DNA of 64,000 bases from Datnioides undecimradiatus (GCA_008933995.1 WARS01000013.1:12535808-12599807), one strand, 5' to 3'; shown: positions 12,795 through 28,655, numbered from the stretch's first letter. Numbers and translations: made by a program. The notes: a model not told the origin generated them from the sequence alone.

Positions 12795-12986
12795 TCAGAT
12801 CTGTGTGTGGTGGTGTGTGTGTCCAGGCGGCGTGTAGGGTGGTGGTGCGGGGTTGGGTTTGATCCCCCGGCTCTTCATGTAAGAGATGAACTGGTCGGGG
12901 ATCTCAGCTAGCACGTCTTTAGCGAGCCGAGCCATGCTCAGCACATGGTTGCCTGTCCGATCCATATAATCTCTGAAGGGAACAAA
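12795..12986 (-). CDS. cpne5: Copine last exon: A-domain end and C-terminal tail
   Basis: Sixty-three codons and a TGA stop, visible residues 367-429. It begins [15 protein letters not shown] and continues [19 protein letters not shown], the end of the A domain. The tail that follows is [20 protein letters not shown] then GHTHHHTQI. The acceptor is cttcctcag. The copine tail varies between paralogues and recruits partner proteins. Its last eight codons are encoded by a CA-repeat-like run (12798-12821), a place where length could drift in multiples of three. Confidence 0.97.
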   Translation of the reverse strand, partial: FVPFRDYMDRTGNHVLSMARLAKDVLAEIPDQFISYMKSRGIKPNPAPPPYTPPGHTHHHTQI

Positions 12987-14260
12987 CTGAGGAAGAAGAG
13001 AATAAAATGTAGAGTCAGGATCGATGGGCCTCAAGGCAGATTTCTTTGACCCTAGCAACACATGATGTCTGAAATATGATTGGATAAAAGCTCTAAAATA
13101 TAAACACACTATTGGAAGCAACCAAGAGAAAAGCCATTATATGAAGATAATAGACTATCCCGATAGGAGTCATTAATACACATTCATGGAAAAACATATT
13201 GAAACTTAAGTCAGTGATCTTTAGATTTAGGCCAGCAGAGAAGGCCTTGCTGGCCCTGACGGCCCACCACTGGTAAACAGTGGTAACTTCATGCCCATGT
13301 TGATAAATAATGTTGTAGTTAGTCTCTCCCACATTACGCCATGTTTGGTTTTTGGACTACCGTTGTAGTGTTTCATGAAAGCTCTAAATACCTTCTGAGT
13401 ATGTACATGAGTAGGTTTTGGGAGCAGGATGGTATACTGGATGGAGAAATCCGGAGGGCTCATATTTAAGCTGCCATGTTAGTCAACATTTGCCAGATCC
13501 TGCAAGCTTTAGGATGCTGATCTGTTACTAATCCTGTGCTCTGGCGTCCCTCGGGAGTGAGAGGAAATACATGAGGCGAAGTGAAAAGATAAGTTTTTCA
13601 ATAAGGGTTTGCTAAAAGCACATTCATTTTTCTGTCTTTTGTATTTATTTGTCATTTTTGTCCTCGAGGATATTGTGTAGCAGATGTGGAAAGTCAGATA
13701 CATCTCATCATGTGATCAATCTAGTAAGTGCAATATAAGATGTCCCAACCCACTAAATACATGAATTACATTAGCAGCTCTGCTATAAACCGCTTTTGGA
13801 AACCTTGCACATCTTTGTTTGCCCTATTCAGTCACTTAGCTCTTAAGTTTTAACATGACAGGAACCAAAAAATGATCAGTCTGTTGAAACACATTTTTTT
13901 CAGTGAAACACATAAGGTTTCCTAGAGTGATATACAATATGAGACTTTTTAGTGTGCTTGTCGCCATGGAAATTCACAAGAACCACACAGATGTCCTAAT
14001 CTGTTAGGAGTGTCAGTGCCAACAGATGGTGTTTTGTCAGAAACAGACGTTTTTAATGTCCCAGCACAACTGAGGTAACAGTGCGAATGTACGATGCAAA
14101 TGTAGAAATATGACACATGCACATGCACATACACACACACACACACACACACGTATGCATGCTGTAAATCACTGGAAACACTGTTGCCAATAAATAGTAA
14201 TGCGTATCTTATTGCCAAAGACTGCATCAGGGAAAGTTTCTTTCACGCTGTAAAGGTCAC
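12987..14260 (-). other. Copine intron (1.3 kb)
   Basis: Between the last two copine exons; phase 0. It contains a CA repeat at 14131-14152. Nothing else is recognised. Confidence 0.9.
14131..14152. repeat. (AC)11 microsatellite
   Basis: An uninterrupted AC dinucleotide run in the last copine intron. Confidence 0.97.
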
Positions 14261-14334
14261 CTGAACAATGTCTCTTTCTGCCAGTTTCCCCCGGGATGAG
14301 ATCCTGATGTCATCGCCATCCAGCTCCACCATAG
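14261..14334 (-). CDS. cpne5: Copine exon: MVELDGDD segment
   Basis: Two split bases then 24 codons, visible residues 343-366: [16 protein letters not shown] then LAERDIVQ. This is the highly conserved stretch near the end of the A domain; [10 protein letters not shown] is the form I recall for CPNE5, against SSRGKYAERD in CPNE8. The acceptor is cttctag and the donor gtgacc. It exits in phase 0. Confidence 0.96.
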
Positions 14335-14942
14335 CTAGAAGACACAAGGTCATACACACACACGTGCAGAGTGAGAACCAAACAGAGACAGCTGTCTTTA
14401 AGACAGAGACAAGGTTGATACTACAACTGATAGAAAGGTTTGGTTTTCATCCATCATATGTACACTGCATATTTTTGTTTCAGCATCAGGAGAGAGGATG
14501 TTGAGCCGTGCAGCTGTAATCTGTCTTTATTGCATGTCTAATCAACTAATAAGTCCTTTATTGTAGCCTCTGTGCAATTTAGAATCATCTGTACTAAACA
14601 CTGCAAACCTAGCAATTAACCTCAGCCATTTCTTGTACAATTATGCTGCATCCACCTACGCACTCCCTTCTCCACTGACACAAACGAGTTTATACAGTAA
14701 TTTCCTCTCGGGTATTTCTCTGAATTAAAGCCAGAGAGGTTAGGCTCTAGCAGTAATAGACTGTTAGTTGTATGAATTAAAATGTCAATTACTGGCTCAT
14801 ACTTGAATCTGTTTAACTAACTTGACACTGCCCAAGTTTTGGAAATGTTTGCTTTACCATTAGCGCCTGTATGTGCCTTCTATATGAATAAAGAAGAATA
14901 TTTGATATCTACAGCTATATAGAAAAAAGTAAGCTACTGTAC
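14335..14942 (-). other. Copine intron (0.6 kb)
   Basis: A phase 1 intron between the IIIVGVG exon and the MVELDGDD exon. No feature beyond the splice signals is recognised. Confidence 0.9.
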
Positions 14943-15000
14943 CGTCAAACTCAGCCTGACCCACTCCAACTATGATGATGGACATGGGAAGCTTGGCGCC
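14943..15000 (-). CDS. cpne5: Copine exon: A-domain IIIVGVG strand
   Basis: Nineteen codons plus one base: GAKLPMSIIIVGVGQAEFD, visible residues 323-341. IIIVGVG is the next core strand of the A domain. The usual family sequence around the exon boundary is VNAAKLPMS; here it is VNGAKLPMS, an Ala to Gly change at the first codon of the exon. The acceptor is tctgcag and the donor gtacag. The final G joins CT of the next exon to give Ala342. Confidence 0.96.
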
Positions 15001-16144
15001 CTGCAGAGAAATAAACAAAGAACAAGTGATCGACATGCGGGTAAATACATACGTCTTTTATTCAAAGAAAGGAGAGAAGCTTGTCCACATCACCACTGAC
15101 CTGTAGTGCTCATTACTGTATATTAGACATTATAGCAGTTACCTGCTCACCCATGTAGGTTACAACCACACCAATGTTCCATCTCACCCTTTAACTAGCT
15201 GAATGACCTTTAAGCATAACACAAGGCCTTCAGAGAGAAAAAAGAAGGTGAGCTGGAGACAGAAAGTCAGAGAAACAGGGAGATGCTCATGTGTTTGTCT
15301 CTGTGTTCCTTATCCTAGATGTTTTATATCCCTGAATCCAATTTTCGTCATATGAATGCTCTCTGGGTCTTATCTTGGGATGACAATTTATGTTTGCCCA
15401 CTGAACGGTGGTTATCAGGCTGGGGAGTGGAGATTAAACTCAGTGACAACACTCACAGCATCCCCAGAGATACTGGACCAACGGGTCTGTAGTATCAGTG
15501 CAAAAGCTGTTTTTACGGCTGAAAAAAAAGAAAAGCAATCAAACTTATCCCTAGAAATCCCAGCCTGGACTGACAAAATGCTGACCCACCAAAAAAAAAA
15601 AAAAGTGTTTTGACAATATACAGGTGAACTCTGAGAAGCTAGCTAAGACATGGACATTGAGGAGGAAAACATGATGAATGTGCTGGCAGACACCATGATA
15701 AGGTCTCATGTCGCTGATGTGACATGGTGGCATTCGTGAGCTGGGAGAGGAGGGAGAGGGAGGAGGCGCCAACTTCAGTCAGTACAGCAACCATCCTCAG
15801 GCACCCGCCCAGCCACTCCCAAGCCACACCTCAAGTCAAACAACATCTAGCAAAATCTGGATAGAGAATTAGTCAAACGGCAAATGACGACAACATTTTT
15901 TAAATACAGATGGATGGGAAATATTTTGTTATTGGAGTTATGATGAATTACTATGTGGTGCTCACCGTCTGGCTAATTAGCACTAAGCATAAAATATATA
16001 GTATTGTAAATCCTGACATTGTGAAGGAATTTTTAATCATCTTATGAAACAAAAATGGAACTGGAGAAGAAGACAGGAGATCAACAAAGTCTGTGGAATA
16101 ATCCATCTTGTGTGCAAAGAATGTCTATTGTTGCTTTGGTACTA

Positions 16145-16335
16145 GTCCATCTAGCATAGCAGATATTGAGATATGTCACTTGATAAGTGAAAAGTTTGAG
16201 CTGCTGTTGTGACAAGATGAGAAGTCAGAGGATCACCAAAGCAGTAGAATTTATCCCCTGGGCACCATTAATGTCTGTACAAACCTCCACAGAAATCCAC
16301 CCAGTACTAAGATATTTTACTCTGGACTAAACTGG
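16145..16335 (+). repeat. Teleost interspersed repeat, well preserved
   Basis: The order tccatctagcatagcagata, then cttgataagtgaaaagtttga, then ggatcaccaaagcagtagaa, then ccattaatgtctgtaca, then aatccacccagta follows a very common fish repeat as I recall its consensus, over about 190 bases. Its class was not verified. Confidence 0.7.
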
Positions 16336-17206
16336 TATTTTACATGTACTGTACTTTACTGTGTTTGCTAGAAAGAATGGAAATCTATCAGAACTCAATA
16401 ACTTCATATGTAACCTGTTCTTGTATGATCATACACTCTTTATTGTTGCAATTGTTTCTTTTCAAGCACTTATAAACAAACAATCCAACCAAAACAGCTT
16501 CTCTCCTTCTCTTAGTGATATTGGCCTTTGGTTTACATGATATGCATCTGATTGCAAGTGATGCAAGTGATTTTCTTTACATTCTGCTTGAGTGACAGAG
16601 ACTCACTGCATTACTCTCTGACAGGCCATGTAATTCTGTTGTTGTAATTTCAGCATAGATGGCAACATAATTGCTCAATGCAAAAGCTGCTATTATGCGT
16701 AATGAGTTTTCTGCGGTCACATATTTTCACAAAGCACTTATAACGAGTGCAGTTTTATCTCTGGCACAAGGCAAATGTACTGTGCAACCTCTTTTTGCCA
16801 CGGGGATGAGAGCACTTTCTGTCGACACCACCTCAGCTGCAGCACATCAACGCGATTATCAGTGTTCAACACAACTCCTGTCAGTGCCTGTCCTCCCACA
16901 CACATGCACACACAAACACTTGCACTTGCAGATATACACTTGTGTGTGCGCAGCCAGAGACATACGCACACATCAGAACATCAAATGCCACCAAAAATAA
17001 CCTGGCAATCCACCATGCCCCACTTTTGCCATCCTTCTGTCACCCTGACTGGCAGCCGAGATCCAGTGTAACTAGACAACAAAACAGAGCGCCAATCAAC
17101 ACTTATTACTCCAACAACTCACTCTGGATTTGCTGCTTGAATCAAAATGTCATGCATGTGCATGCTTTGATTTGTGTTTGTACGTTCTCGCATATGCACC
17201 TGCGTG

Positions 17207-17228
17207 CACACACACACACACACACACA
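17207..17228. repeat. (CA)11 microsatellite
   Basis: An uninterrupted CA run in the 4.7-kb intron, within a wider CA-rich zone beginning near 16895. Confidence 0.95.
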
Positions 17229-18431
17229 GAATAGTTTATGGACACACAGCTTTGGAGAGGATACCGTCTAACCAGCACAGGGGTCACCTGAGTCACTACA
17301 CCATCTCTCATTGGCTGTCTGAAAACTCAGCCCAGAATTAAGCTCATGGCGGCAATTAAGGACAGTTAAAAAAGAGTTACTGCTGAGTGCAGGTGTTAAA
17401 TGTTACCTGGCATTGAGCATGTTGTTAGAATAAAGCATCAGGAGTAATCAGATACTAAAAACAAACTGAACTGTGCTGAAAGGACAAAGTAAAAGTGAGG
17501 AAGTTCATGTAAATAAAAGCTTTAATGTTTCAGAATACTTGTTAATGCTGCCACATACTTTACTATCCAAGCAGTCACTGAATTTTCCCAAGATAGTGGA
17601 TCGAGTTTTTTGCGTGTTTTTTTTTTGGATAAGACCTGGGTCCAGTTTATTAACTTCCACCGCTTTAATTATTTTACTTAAGAAACTTTGAACATATTTA
17701 AGTTTAATCCGATTTATGCCACAACAGCGTGTATTTTTTCATTCGTTATGAATAGAAATTAATTAAAATAATTTGACTAGAGTGTCTACCTGCTGAATGT
17801 AATGTTAAAGGACAGCTTTAAAATACAACTTATTTCTAATAGCCTAACTTTCCACCTAATTTTAGATTACTTGCTAATTAACTGGAAAAAAAAACAAATA
17901 ACAAAAAACGTTGCCTCTAACAACCTTTGAAGTAGTAACTGCCAATAAAGGTACTGTATTTAGTCTCACAGCAGTATAGAAGGCACTGCAAGCTGAACCC
18001 TGATCATGCTGGTGAATGTCTGTAAAAACAATACACAATTATGTAAAAGCAGGGACAGGGCAGCTCAGATAATTGTGATGTATTTTCATATGCAAGCAGC
18101 CTCATTGGTGTTGCTGACTGTGGCTAATGTTTTAAATGCAGCTCTTTTTGTGATTGTTTGATGTAATTGTCATTATAATCCAATATTTAAGAGCAGACAT
18201 GTAAAGATGATACATATCCTGCTAAAGGCTAACTACAACTGATTACACCTCCAAACAACTTTATTTTTCCACTGGCAAAATCAACACCTGCCTGGTACAA
18301 ATGAGATGTTTCCTCTGCCTTCAAATCAATATCTGAAATCAACAACTCATTTGTTGAAAAATTACGCAGAATTTTAATGATCAGTCTGCCACCAGTTTCA
18401 TAAACTATGCCACAGCTGAAGGACTGATGTA

Positions 18432-18510
18432 GGCATAGCAACAGTTACTAGTTACTTTTTAAGAGAAGTAACAGTAACTGTAATTACTAATCTGTAACTT
18501 CCACAGTATT
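18432..18510. repeat. Degenerate agttac-type teleost repeat
   Basis: The phrases acagttactagttacttttt and agaagtaacagtaactgtaa resemble the fish repeat made of imperfect agtaact/agttact units. The copy is diverged and about 80 bases long. Confidence 0.45.
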
Positions 18511-19254
18511 GTCCAGATGGTACTGGTGACGATATGGAGCACAGAGCACTGACTGACTAACCGAGTAGAAGAAGAGAAAGGGAAGAACTGAAAGGCAGCA
18601 GATGATTTTCTTATTGTCTGAATGAGGTGGCATGTGGAGAGAGATGAAGATGAAGAGAGATTTAGATCTCTGAGAGTAAAGAGATGAAGTGAGACAGCGA
18701 AAGTCTTTGTATTTGTGAGCGAGTGAGTCCCATGGCTCCGCAGAGAGAGAGAGAATGAGGCATCAGAGGGACCTGAGTTGTGAGCAGAGGAGGGGAGATG
18801 TTCAGTGATTGACAGGTGTAGCACAGCAGATTCTGTTGTTACTGATAAACCATATTTCTTCTATCGCACTGGTTTGTTATCACTGGAAGACACAAAGAGC
18901 AACTGCATGCAAAAAATGCAAACCTGCTCCAGATGTTCATACTCAACATACTGAGCTGCACACACTCAGGCTTCCTCTCGCTCTCACTCTTTCTTGAAGA
19001 TACCTTCCAGCATGAATAAGTATTAGAGAGGACTTATATAACCTCAGTAGTGTGTCCTCCTTCGCCCAGGATCCGTAGGGAGTAAAAGGGAAAGCAGTGG
19101 AAGCGGCAAGCATCAGCAGACAGTCAGAGTGGAGGCAGTGAGATAGAGCAGCAGGCAAGATCTTAAAAGGAAGGTGTGGCTGTTCTAATGTTTTGACTAA
19201 CAGTCGCAAATTCCCTTTAAATCCAGTCTGCTGGGTGTTCTGTGCCTGCGGCGG

Positions 19255-19320
19255 ACTGAGGAGGGAGGAGGAGGGAGGAAAAGAAGAAGAAACTAAAGAA
19301 AAGAGGAGGAAAAGAAGCAG
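19255..19320 (+). repeat. Polypurine tract
   Basis: About 65 bases almost free of pyrimidines (runs such as ggagggaggaggagggagga). Purine tracts of this length can form triplex DNA; here it lies about 390 bases to the acceptor side of the copine exon at 19704-19806? No: it lies left of that exon, inside the intron that follows it in transcript order, on the minus strand as a pyrimidine tract. Confidence 0.8.
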
Positions 19321-19658
19321 TCGCCTGCTGTATAATGCTGGGAGAAAGAAGTTTTGGCGTAAAGCTCAAAGGAATAAAACACAATGTTGTGCTTATTTAG
19401 TATTATTCTCTGACACAGTTGCATCGCTGTATTTCATAAATACGCTGCAGAAGAGAAAACATTTGTACCTTAATGACAGTAGAGGATTCATTCATAGCAT
19501 CTCTGCATTTTTCAGAGCAACAACCTTTAGACCCAGGTGTAGAGCTACTTTGGTTGAGCTGTAGCTTCAGGTAGATCTTACTGGCATGTGAGCGGTGTTA
19601 GTCCCTGTGTTAAACCCTGTGTTTTCACAATCACTTCAGAAGCATCTCCTTCCTGTTA

Positions 19659-21019
<1,361 letters not shown>

Positions 21020-21147
21020 CTGGCAACATGGTTCACCACAGGAGCGAAGTTGGTCGGCCCGTACAGCTGCACTGTCTTCAGACTCTGGTGGTACGCCTCT
21101 AGGATGCCCTCAATACCATTGCAGTATGGATTTTCCATATTTCCATT
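21020..21147 (-). CDS. cpne5: Copine exon: A-domain helices
   Basis: Visible residues 246-287 plus two bases of codon 288. It begins [20 protein letters not shown] and ends in [16 protein letters not shown]. The LYGPTNFAP motif is present in all copines and contains the Thr expected to complete the metal site. The acceptor is tttttccag and the donor gtgaga. AG joins G of the next exon to give Arg288. Confidence 0.97.
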
Positions 21148-21375
21148 CTGGAAAAAGAGAAAGAAATGGCAAAAGTCAATTTCATGGACCAGGTGAATGG
21201 ATTCTCCAAACAAAACTGAGACCAAAGTCTTTATCAAAGCACACTGACTACATTAAAAGCCATTAGCTTGTTTCTTATTGTCAGGAAGTGCAAAAATCCA
21301 TAAATTAGAATAAACACAATCAATTAATTAGAACATACAGCAGCATCAAAAATGAAAAGCATGAAATAATAATCA

Positions 21376-23569
<2,194 letters not shown>

Positions 23570-23616
23570 CATTAGATGCTGTGAAATCGATGGCCACAGT
23601 GAAATTGATCTGTGTC
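23570..23616 (-). CDS. cpne5: Copine exon: A-domain first strand and metal site
   Basis: A 47-base exon encoding TQINFTVAIDFTASN (visible residues 170-184) with split codons at both ends. DFTAS matches the DxSxS-type MIDAS metal-binding motif, with Thr at the first Ser position as is usual in copines. This loop binds divalent cation in A domains. The acceptor is cttctag and the donor gtgagt; the final G joins GT of the next exon to make Gly185. Confidence 0.95.
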
Positions 23617-23733
23617 CTAGAAGAGGGATGGAGAGGAGGACATGGAAAAAAAAATCAACAGAGACCAGTCAGCAATGACAACATGCCAGGCCTCATTAAA
23701 TTCCAGTGCCCTCACACCCACTCACACACGTAT

Positions 23734-23771
<38 letters not shown>

Positions 23772-25621
23772 ACATTTTCTTATACAAGAAAAGATGATAC
23801 CCACAACCTAGGAGCATCATACATAAATTAAGGCACTTAATTCTTATCAAGCTATCATTACAAACAGATCGTTATGCAATTGTCATATCTTGTCTTTTCA
23901 TTTTCATTGACACATAACATGCAGCCGCTCAGTTGTCAGGAAAGATGTTAAGTGATTACATTCCTGCATTTATCTGACTTTCACCTCCATGACGATAAGT
24001 AGCAGGAGGTACAGAAGGAGCCTCTGAGACACTGAGCTGGGTAACAAGCAATTAGACTGATGGAGCACTTAAGAGCAAATCATAATCCAATTTTCCCTGC
24101 TGATGAAGCACTACCCTCTTCGCACTAATTTATGACAATGAGATGAGGCCTTCGGGGGCCTCAACGGCAGCCTCTCATCATCGACCTACCAAGGCTGGTT
24201 TGCAAATTGTACATCTGCACCAAAAGATGGGGTGTTTTCTTTGAGGTTTTGAATGTGAATTCATGGCCCATTCTGTGTATGCGTGTGTTTGTGTTTGAGT
24301 GTGTGCATGTGTGAGCCTGTTAGCTAAAGGTCAGCATTAAAAAAGTAAAAGCTCAGACATCTTGAGGAGTCTTGTTGAACCCTTGTAAAACGAGCCTCTT
24401 TGACACCGCAGTTATGTCGTACGTTAACTCTTTTCTCTCTTTCCTCCCTGTCATCTCCCTTTCTTCCTGATACTTTCTAACACAACTACTGCATATTAGT
24501 TGTTATTTTGCTTTTCTCTATGGGAAAAATATCGACTTTGGATGTACTGTCAGTAAAATCTGTTGTAACTTTTCCCTTTTACAACACACCTTCGTCCTAA
24601 TTCAAAATCTAAGGAGGTAAAAGCTAATGGTCTTCAAATTATTAACCTGATATGCAAAATACTTCTGGGTTATTTGAACAGCAAAATCATTCTTGTGCTT
24701 TCATGATTAGCGGGGCTGTCAAATAAGTCATAAAAGCTGCCAGAGTTCACTTTGCATCAGCTGTAAGACCAAAAATTACAGCAAAGACCTTCAGCAGCTA
24801 GAAGAGTAGAAAAGTTTTTGGGTTTTTTTACCTGTGGTGTTTCTCCTTTTTTCATGCCGCAAAGAGCTTGGACAGCTTAAGTGACACACTTTTCCTAACT
24901 TCCATCCATTTTCTAAAGAGCATGAGACTCAGTGAGTGCCAGGCTAATGTTAGGGGGCAGACTGATGAGAATGATATTTCTGAAGTGAGGCCACTAAACC
25001 TTAAGGTTATTGTATCATAGATCAGCCGAAGCCAGGAACTGTCACTGGAATCTGTCACACTTGTCAGCTCTGCCACATCCCATAAAACCCATGACAGACT
25101 AACCGCTGTGATGGGACAGCGGAGATCAAAGCACAGCCCAACCTGCCTGAAAGGCACACTGCACCTGAGACATACTTGATATTCACACGTCAGTCTCAAG
25201 CTCTAAAACTAAACTGAGGTCAAAGGATTGGTACCCCCTGTGAGGACTTACGTCACCTACTGTGAACTAATCAATTTAACAGAGTTGAAGGGGAACACTT
25301 CTGATGCTACTTCATGAAAGGTAAGGTGATGTGGGATCAGGGGAATATACCGGATATGCAGTGTGTTAATAAATAATCTGCATATATATATAATTGTCAC
25401 TGAATACATATTACTATCAAGATTTCCATAATAGTTGCGTGTGTGTGTCAATAGTGTCATTTAAATACAATAGTTTTGTCTATCATATTATTTTCTCTCC
25501 CTCACTGAAATTCCATTGGTTTACAGGAGAGAATGAAATCTCACCATGTTATTTTAAAACTGCATTACATTGGTTTTGACAGGAATTGTGGTCAAGTATG
25601 CAGACAGCCATTACCACTCAC
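23617..25621 (-). other. Copine intron (2.0 kb)
   Basis: A phase 2 intron with a CA repeat at 23735-23764. The remainder, including the small frame at 24852-25199, shows no recognisable protein similarity. Confidence 0.9.
23735..23764. repeat. (CA)15 microsatellite
   Basis: An uninterrupted CA run, extended by imperfect CA units to about 23775. It is the longest clean CA repeat of the window. Confidence 0.97.
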
Positions 25622-25683
25622 CCTCCTTTGATGTAATCTAAGAATGTGAACTCTGACTCCACTGAGAACGACAGCAGGGTCAC
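25622..25683 (-). CDS. cpne5: Copine exon: approach to A domain
   Basis: Visible residues 149-168 plus two bases of codon 169. It encodes VTLLSFSVESEFTFLDYIKG, the conserved segment just before the first strand of the von Willebrand A-like domain. The acceptor is aattccag and the donor gtgagt. GG joins G of the next exon to give Gly169, yielding the family motif YIKGGTQINF. Confidence 0.96.
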
Positions 25684-26346
25684 CTGGAATTAAACGTAGT
25701 TAGAAATATTTGATTAAACGTTGAGGTAAAGAGCTTTTCCTCCAAAACATAAAAACGTACACATCTTGACACGGCTCAGCACTTCACATTCCCTTTGGTA
25801 AATACTCTGGTAAATGTGTGGTGAGCCCACAGGTTCCTGATGACTGATTCATTTTCATTGCTAGAGGACTAGTTTGAAGAAAAGATAAGATGCATTTGTA
25901 TGCATTGCTTGCACATGCCTTCACTGCTGGCTAAGTTGTGTGAAAATTGGTGTCTCAGTTGGTCGTTGGTTTCGCCCACTCTGATCTCTCAGATCTTGTG
26001 TCATTCAGGTTCTGCAGCACCTTCATCTTTATTTTGTCCCACTTATACAGACTTAACTACCCAAAATATGTGTCTTACAAAATCCGCTACGGCACCTTTC
26101 ACTGTAATAAAACTATGTTTTGCTTTGGCTGAACTTTAAAACTCTTTAACTGAATTAAGCTTATTCCTTTTTTAAAAAAACAATTGGTGTGTGATACAAG
26201 AACTAAGGGGAAACACAGATTGACATCTTTTTCCAAGGAGCCAACACACACATAATAATTAAAGAGGGAATCATTTAAGAGAAGAGCGTGTGGAGCAGAA
26301 AAGAGGCAAAGAGCCAGTCCTGGTTTGCTGCTGGAATCGTACTTAC
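25684..26346 (-). other. Copine intron (0.7 kb)
   Basis: A phase 0 intron between the lysine-rich linker exon and the next exon. Nothing further is seen. Confidence 0.9.
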
Positions 26347-26400
26347 TGTTCCAGAGTTGACGTATTTCTTTTTCTTCATTTTCTTCTTGGTATTTATCAC
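26347..26400 (-). CDS. cpne5: Copine exon: lysine-rich C2B-A linker
   Basis: Eighteen codons in phase 0 on both sides, visible residues 131-148, reading VINTKKKMKKKKYVNSGT. This basic stretch is a hallmark of the copine linker and may contact acidic lipid head groups, which is inference. The donor is gtaagt. The acceptor is ttttaag rather than cag, preceded by a T/G-rich stretch, so it looks weaker than the others. An 18-codon symmetrical exon could be skipped without a frameshift; nothing here shows that it is. Confidence 0.96.
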
Positions 26401-28292
26401 CTTAAAACAAATAACAACAGTGACAGGTGATCTTAAATGAACATATTGTGGCAACAATTTTACCAAAGCTGTTAAGCATTCATTTTATTATTATTATTCA
26501 TTTCATAATTAAATACATAATTATATGTTTTAAACATAAGATATTATTCAAATATACACAGACACGTTTGTATAGAAAATACACATTTGTACATGTACAC
26601 ATGTATACCGTATATTAGAGGGGTGTAAACCAGTGACAGTAATACATTTGAATAGTGATGCAAGTTCTGCCACTGGTTATGAAATCCAGCAATAATTACA
26701 TGAAACCATTAACCCATCCAAGAAAAATACTGCACTAGTAGAACATGATTTTAAAACTTTCTATAATTTCTTGTTTACTGGATAGAAACTATATGTATTT
26801 TTACACGCATTTCAATAGAATTTCCATTACTTATCTCAACTCACTTTACACACATTCACACCCTGTAGGCATGCATGTGGGCAGCATGAGAGGAAGCACA
26901 TGCCATCGCATACATGTACGCAGCTTGTAGGTAAGATGAACAAGGAGTCGTCCATGCAAGTGACAGAGGACAATTCAAGGGAGGATGGAAGGCGAGAAGG
27001 GTGTTTGTGCTTGAAGTAACAGATGGGTGTTATGGGGAAAAAGTAGCTCATGTAAGATCACAGAGAAACATTTAATCTGGAACCACTTTCTCTCTAGTAT
27101 CATATACATGTCGATCACACCATTAAAAGAAGACAAGATTGACTCTACAAAGAGTCAATGGATGTGAGAGGCTTAAGCTTGCAAGACTCACGTTTTCTTT
27201 ACCAGAATCCTACCATCTCCAGAACAGAGAGAGAAATGTCAATCTGGAGACCAAAGACGTCTCAGCTCATTACCTTGTTTCTCTATGGCTGCTAGGCATG
27301 AAAGTGACAGCCCCTAATTTAACATGGAGGGATGGCAATTTGTCTGACACACTGAACAATCTGCTGATGCAAAAACTAAAGGGCCTTTCAGTCTCACTGG
27401 GAGGTAGAGAGGAATCAAGAGTAGCATTTAATGGGCCTGACATCCAAAAGACAGGTATTTGTCCTTTGGCTGAAGGCCACCCAACCACAGAGGCATGAAT
27501 ATATTGACATGTCCTGCTTTGTGGTAAGAATTTGACTTTCAAGTGTTTTAGATTTTTATCTCAAAGACATTTACTCATAAATATACATAACATTAAATTC
27601 TGTTCTGGAAAAAAATCAGTAGTGATTCATATAAACATAGGACCCACCTATTTGAGACCCATCAAATACAGCATTCTGGGAAGAGACATTTAAATGAATT
27701 GTGTTTGTGATTTGCATACAGAGCTGTATTGTGCGCTATTACGAGACACGGTAAGATGTCCTATGAGAAGTACTAAGAAATAAATAGCTGTGATCGTTTT
27801 AAATCCCTCGATTGTTCTCCCATTAATCCTGTTTCACGCTGTTGCTAATAGCTCCATTTCTATGTATGTCAGCATTCAGGTGATTATTGTGGCAAAATAA
27901 ATCTTGAAATTTGAAAATAACCCCAACAGAGCCAGATAACATTTTTAATTGGATGCATAACTGCTTGTGTTAGCTGGGGAGAAATACACAAATACTGTAC
28001 CAAACAAATGCCCTTTTACAGAAATGAAGAAATGAATTAGGAATGTATGGAATATGTTTTCAACATGTGCCTTCTAACTCTTGAATAAATGCATTTTCTT
28101 GCTGCAGGAGTAGAAGAGATCCATGAAAAGGATTTTGTGCTAAGGTAATGGAAAACAGTGCAAGAGTGATGTCAGAGATAGAAATGTCACTCGTGTCAGA
28201 AATGGGATCCAAGACACTTGGCGCAGAGGGATTCCAGATCTCAGGAGCCAACAGGCATGCTGTTGAACTGTAAAAAGACTGGAATCACTCAC
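26401..28292 (-). other. Copine intron (1.9 kb)
   Basis: A phase 0 intron. The frames at 27139-27498 and 27270-27542 overlap on opposite strands and match no known family. No repeat is recognised. Confidence 0.85.
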
Positions 28293-28368
28293 CTCGTACA
28301 CGTTGAACTGGCTCTGCCCTCGAGCTAGCTCTCGGTAGCTGGTCGTGAAGTCCCCAATGAAGTCATGG
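28293..28368 (-). CDS. cpne5: Copine exon: end of C2B
   Basis: Visible residues 106-130. It encodes [18 protein letters not shown] then SQFNVYE, the last strand region of C2B and the start of the segment linking C2B to the A domain. The acceptor is tctcccag and the donor gtgagt; it exits in phase 0. Only 245 bases of intron separate it from the upstream exon. Confidence 0.96.
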
Positions 28369-28613
28369 CTGGGAGAAGGAATTAAAGGAAAGAAACACCG
28401 GTGAGGAGGAACAAATAAGATACAAATAACAGGACAGATGTTTGGGACAAGAGGAGAGGAAATGATTGGTTCCCTGGGTGAAAAAGTTTTGCTTTAGACT
28501 TTGTGTATGTTTGCATTTATGTTTCGGTATTGAAGATGAATTTAGGTGTCATGGGTTCTTTAATTAAATGTTAAACAATACAAGCAGTGCCATGTTATGG
28601 GAAACCCACTCAC

Positions 28614-28655
28614 CTGCCATCCCTATCCCAATCATACACCTCCACTTTGATTGTT
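28614..28655 (-). CDS. cpne5: Copine exon: C2B third loop
   Basis: A 42-base exon encoding TIKVEVYDWDRDG (visible residues 92-104) with a split codon on each side. The YDWDRDG stretch holds the acidic residues of the second calcium-binding loop of C2B. The acceptor is ctttccag and the donor gtgagt. It joins the next exon through AG/C to make Ser105, restoring the family motif DGSHDFIG. Although very short, its boundaries are fixed by phase on both sides. Confidence 0.95.

Noticed and set aside
27139-27498. 119-codon plus-strand open frame
   Set aside because: Mirrored by a 90-codon frame on the minus strand and located inside a copine intron; no similarity recognised.
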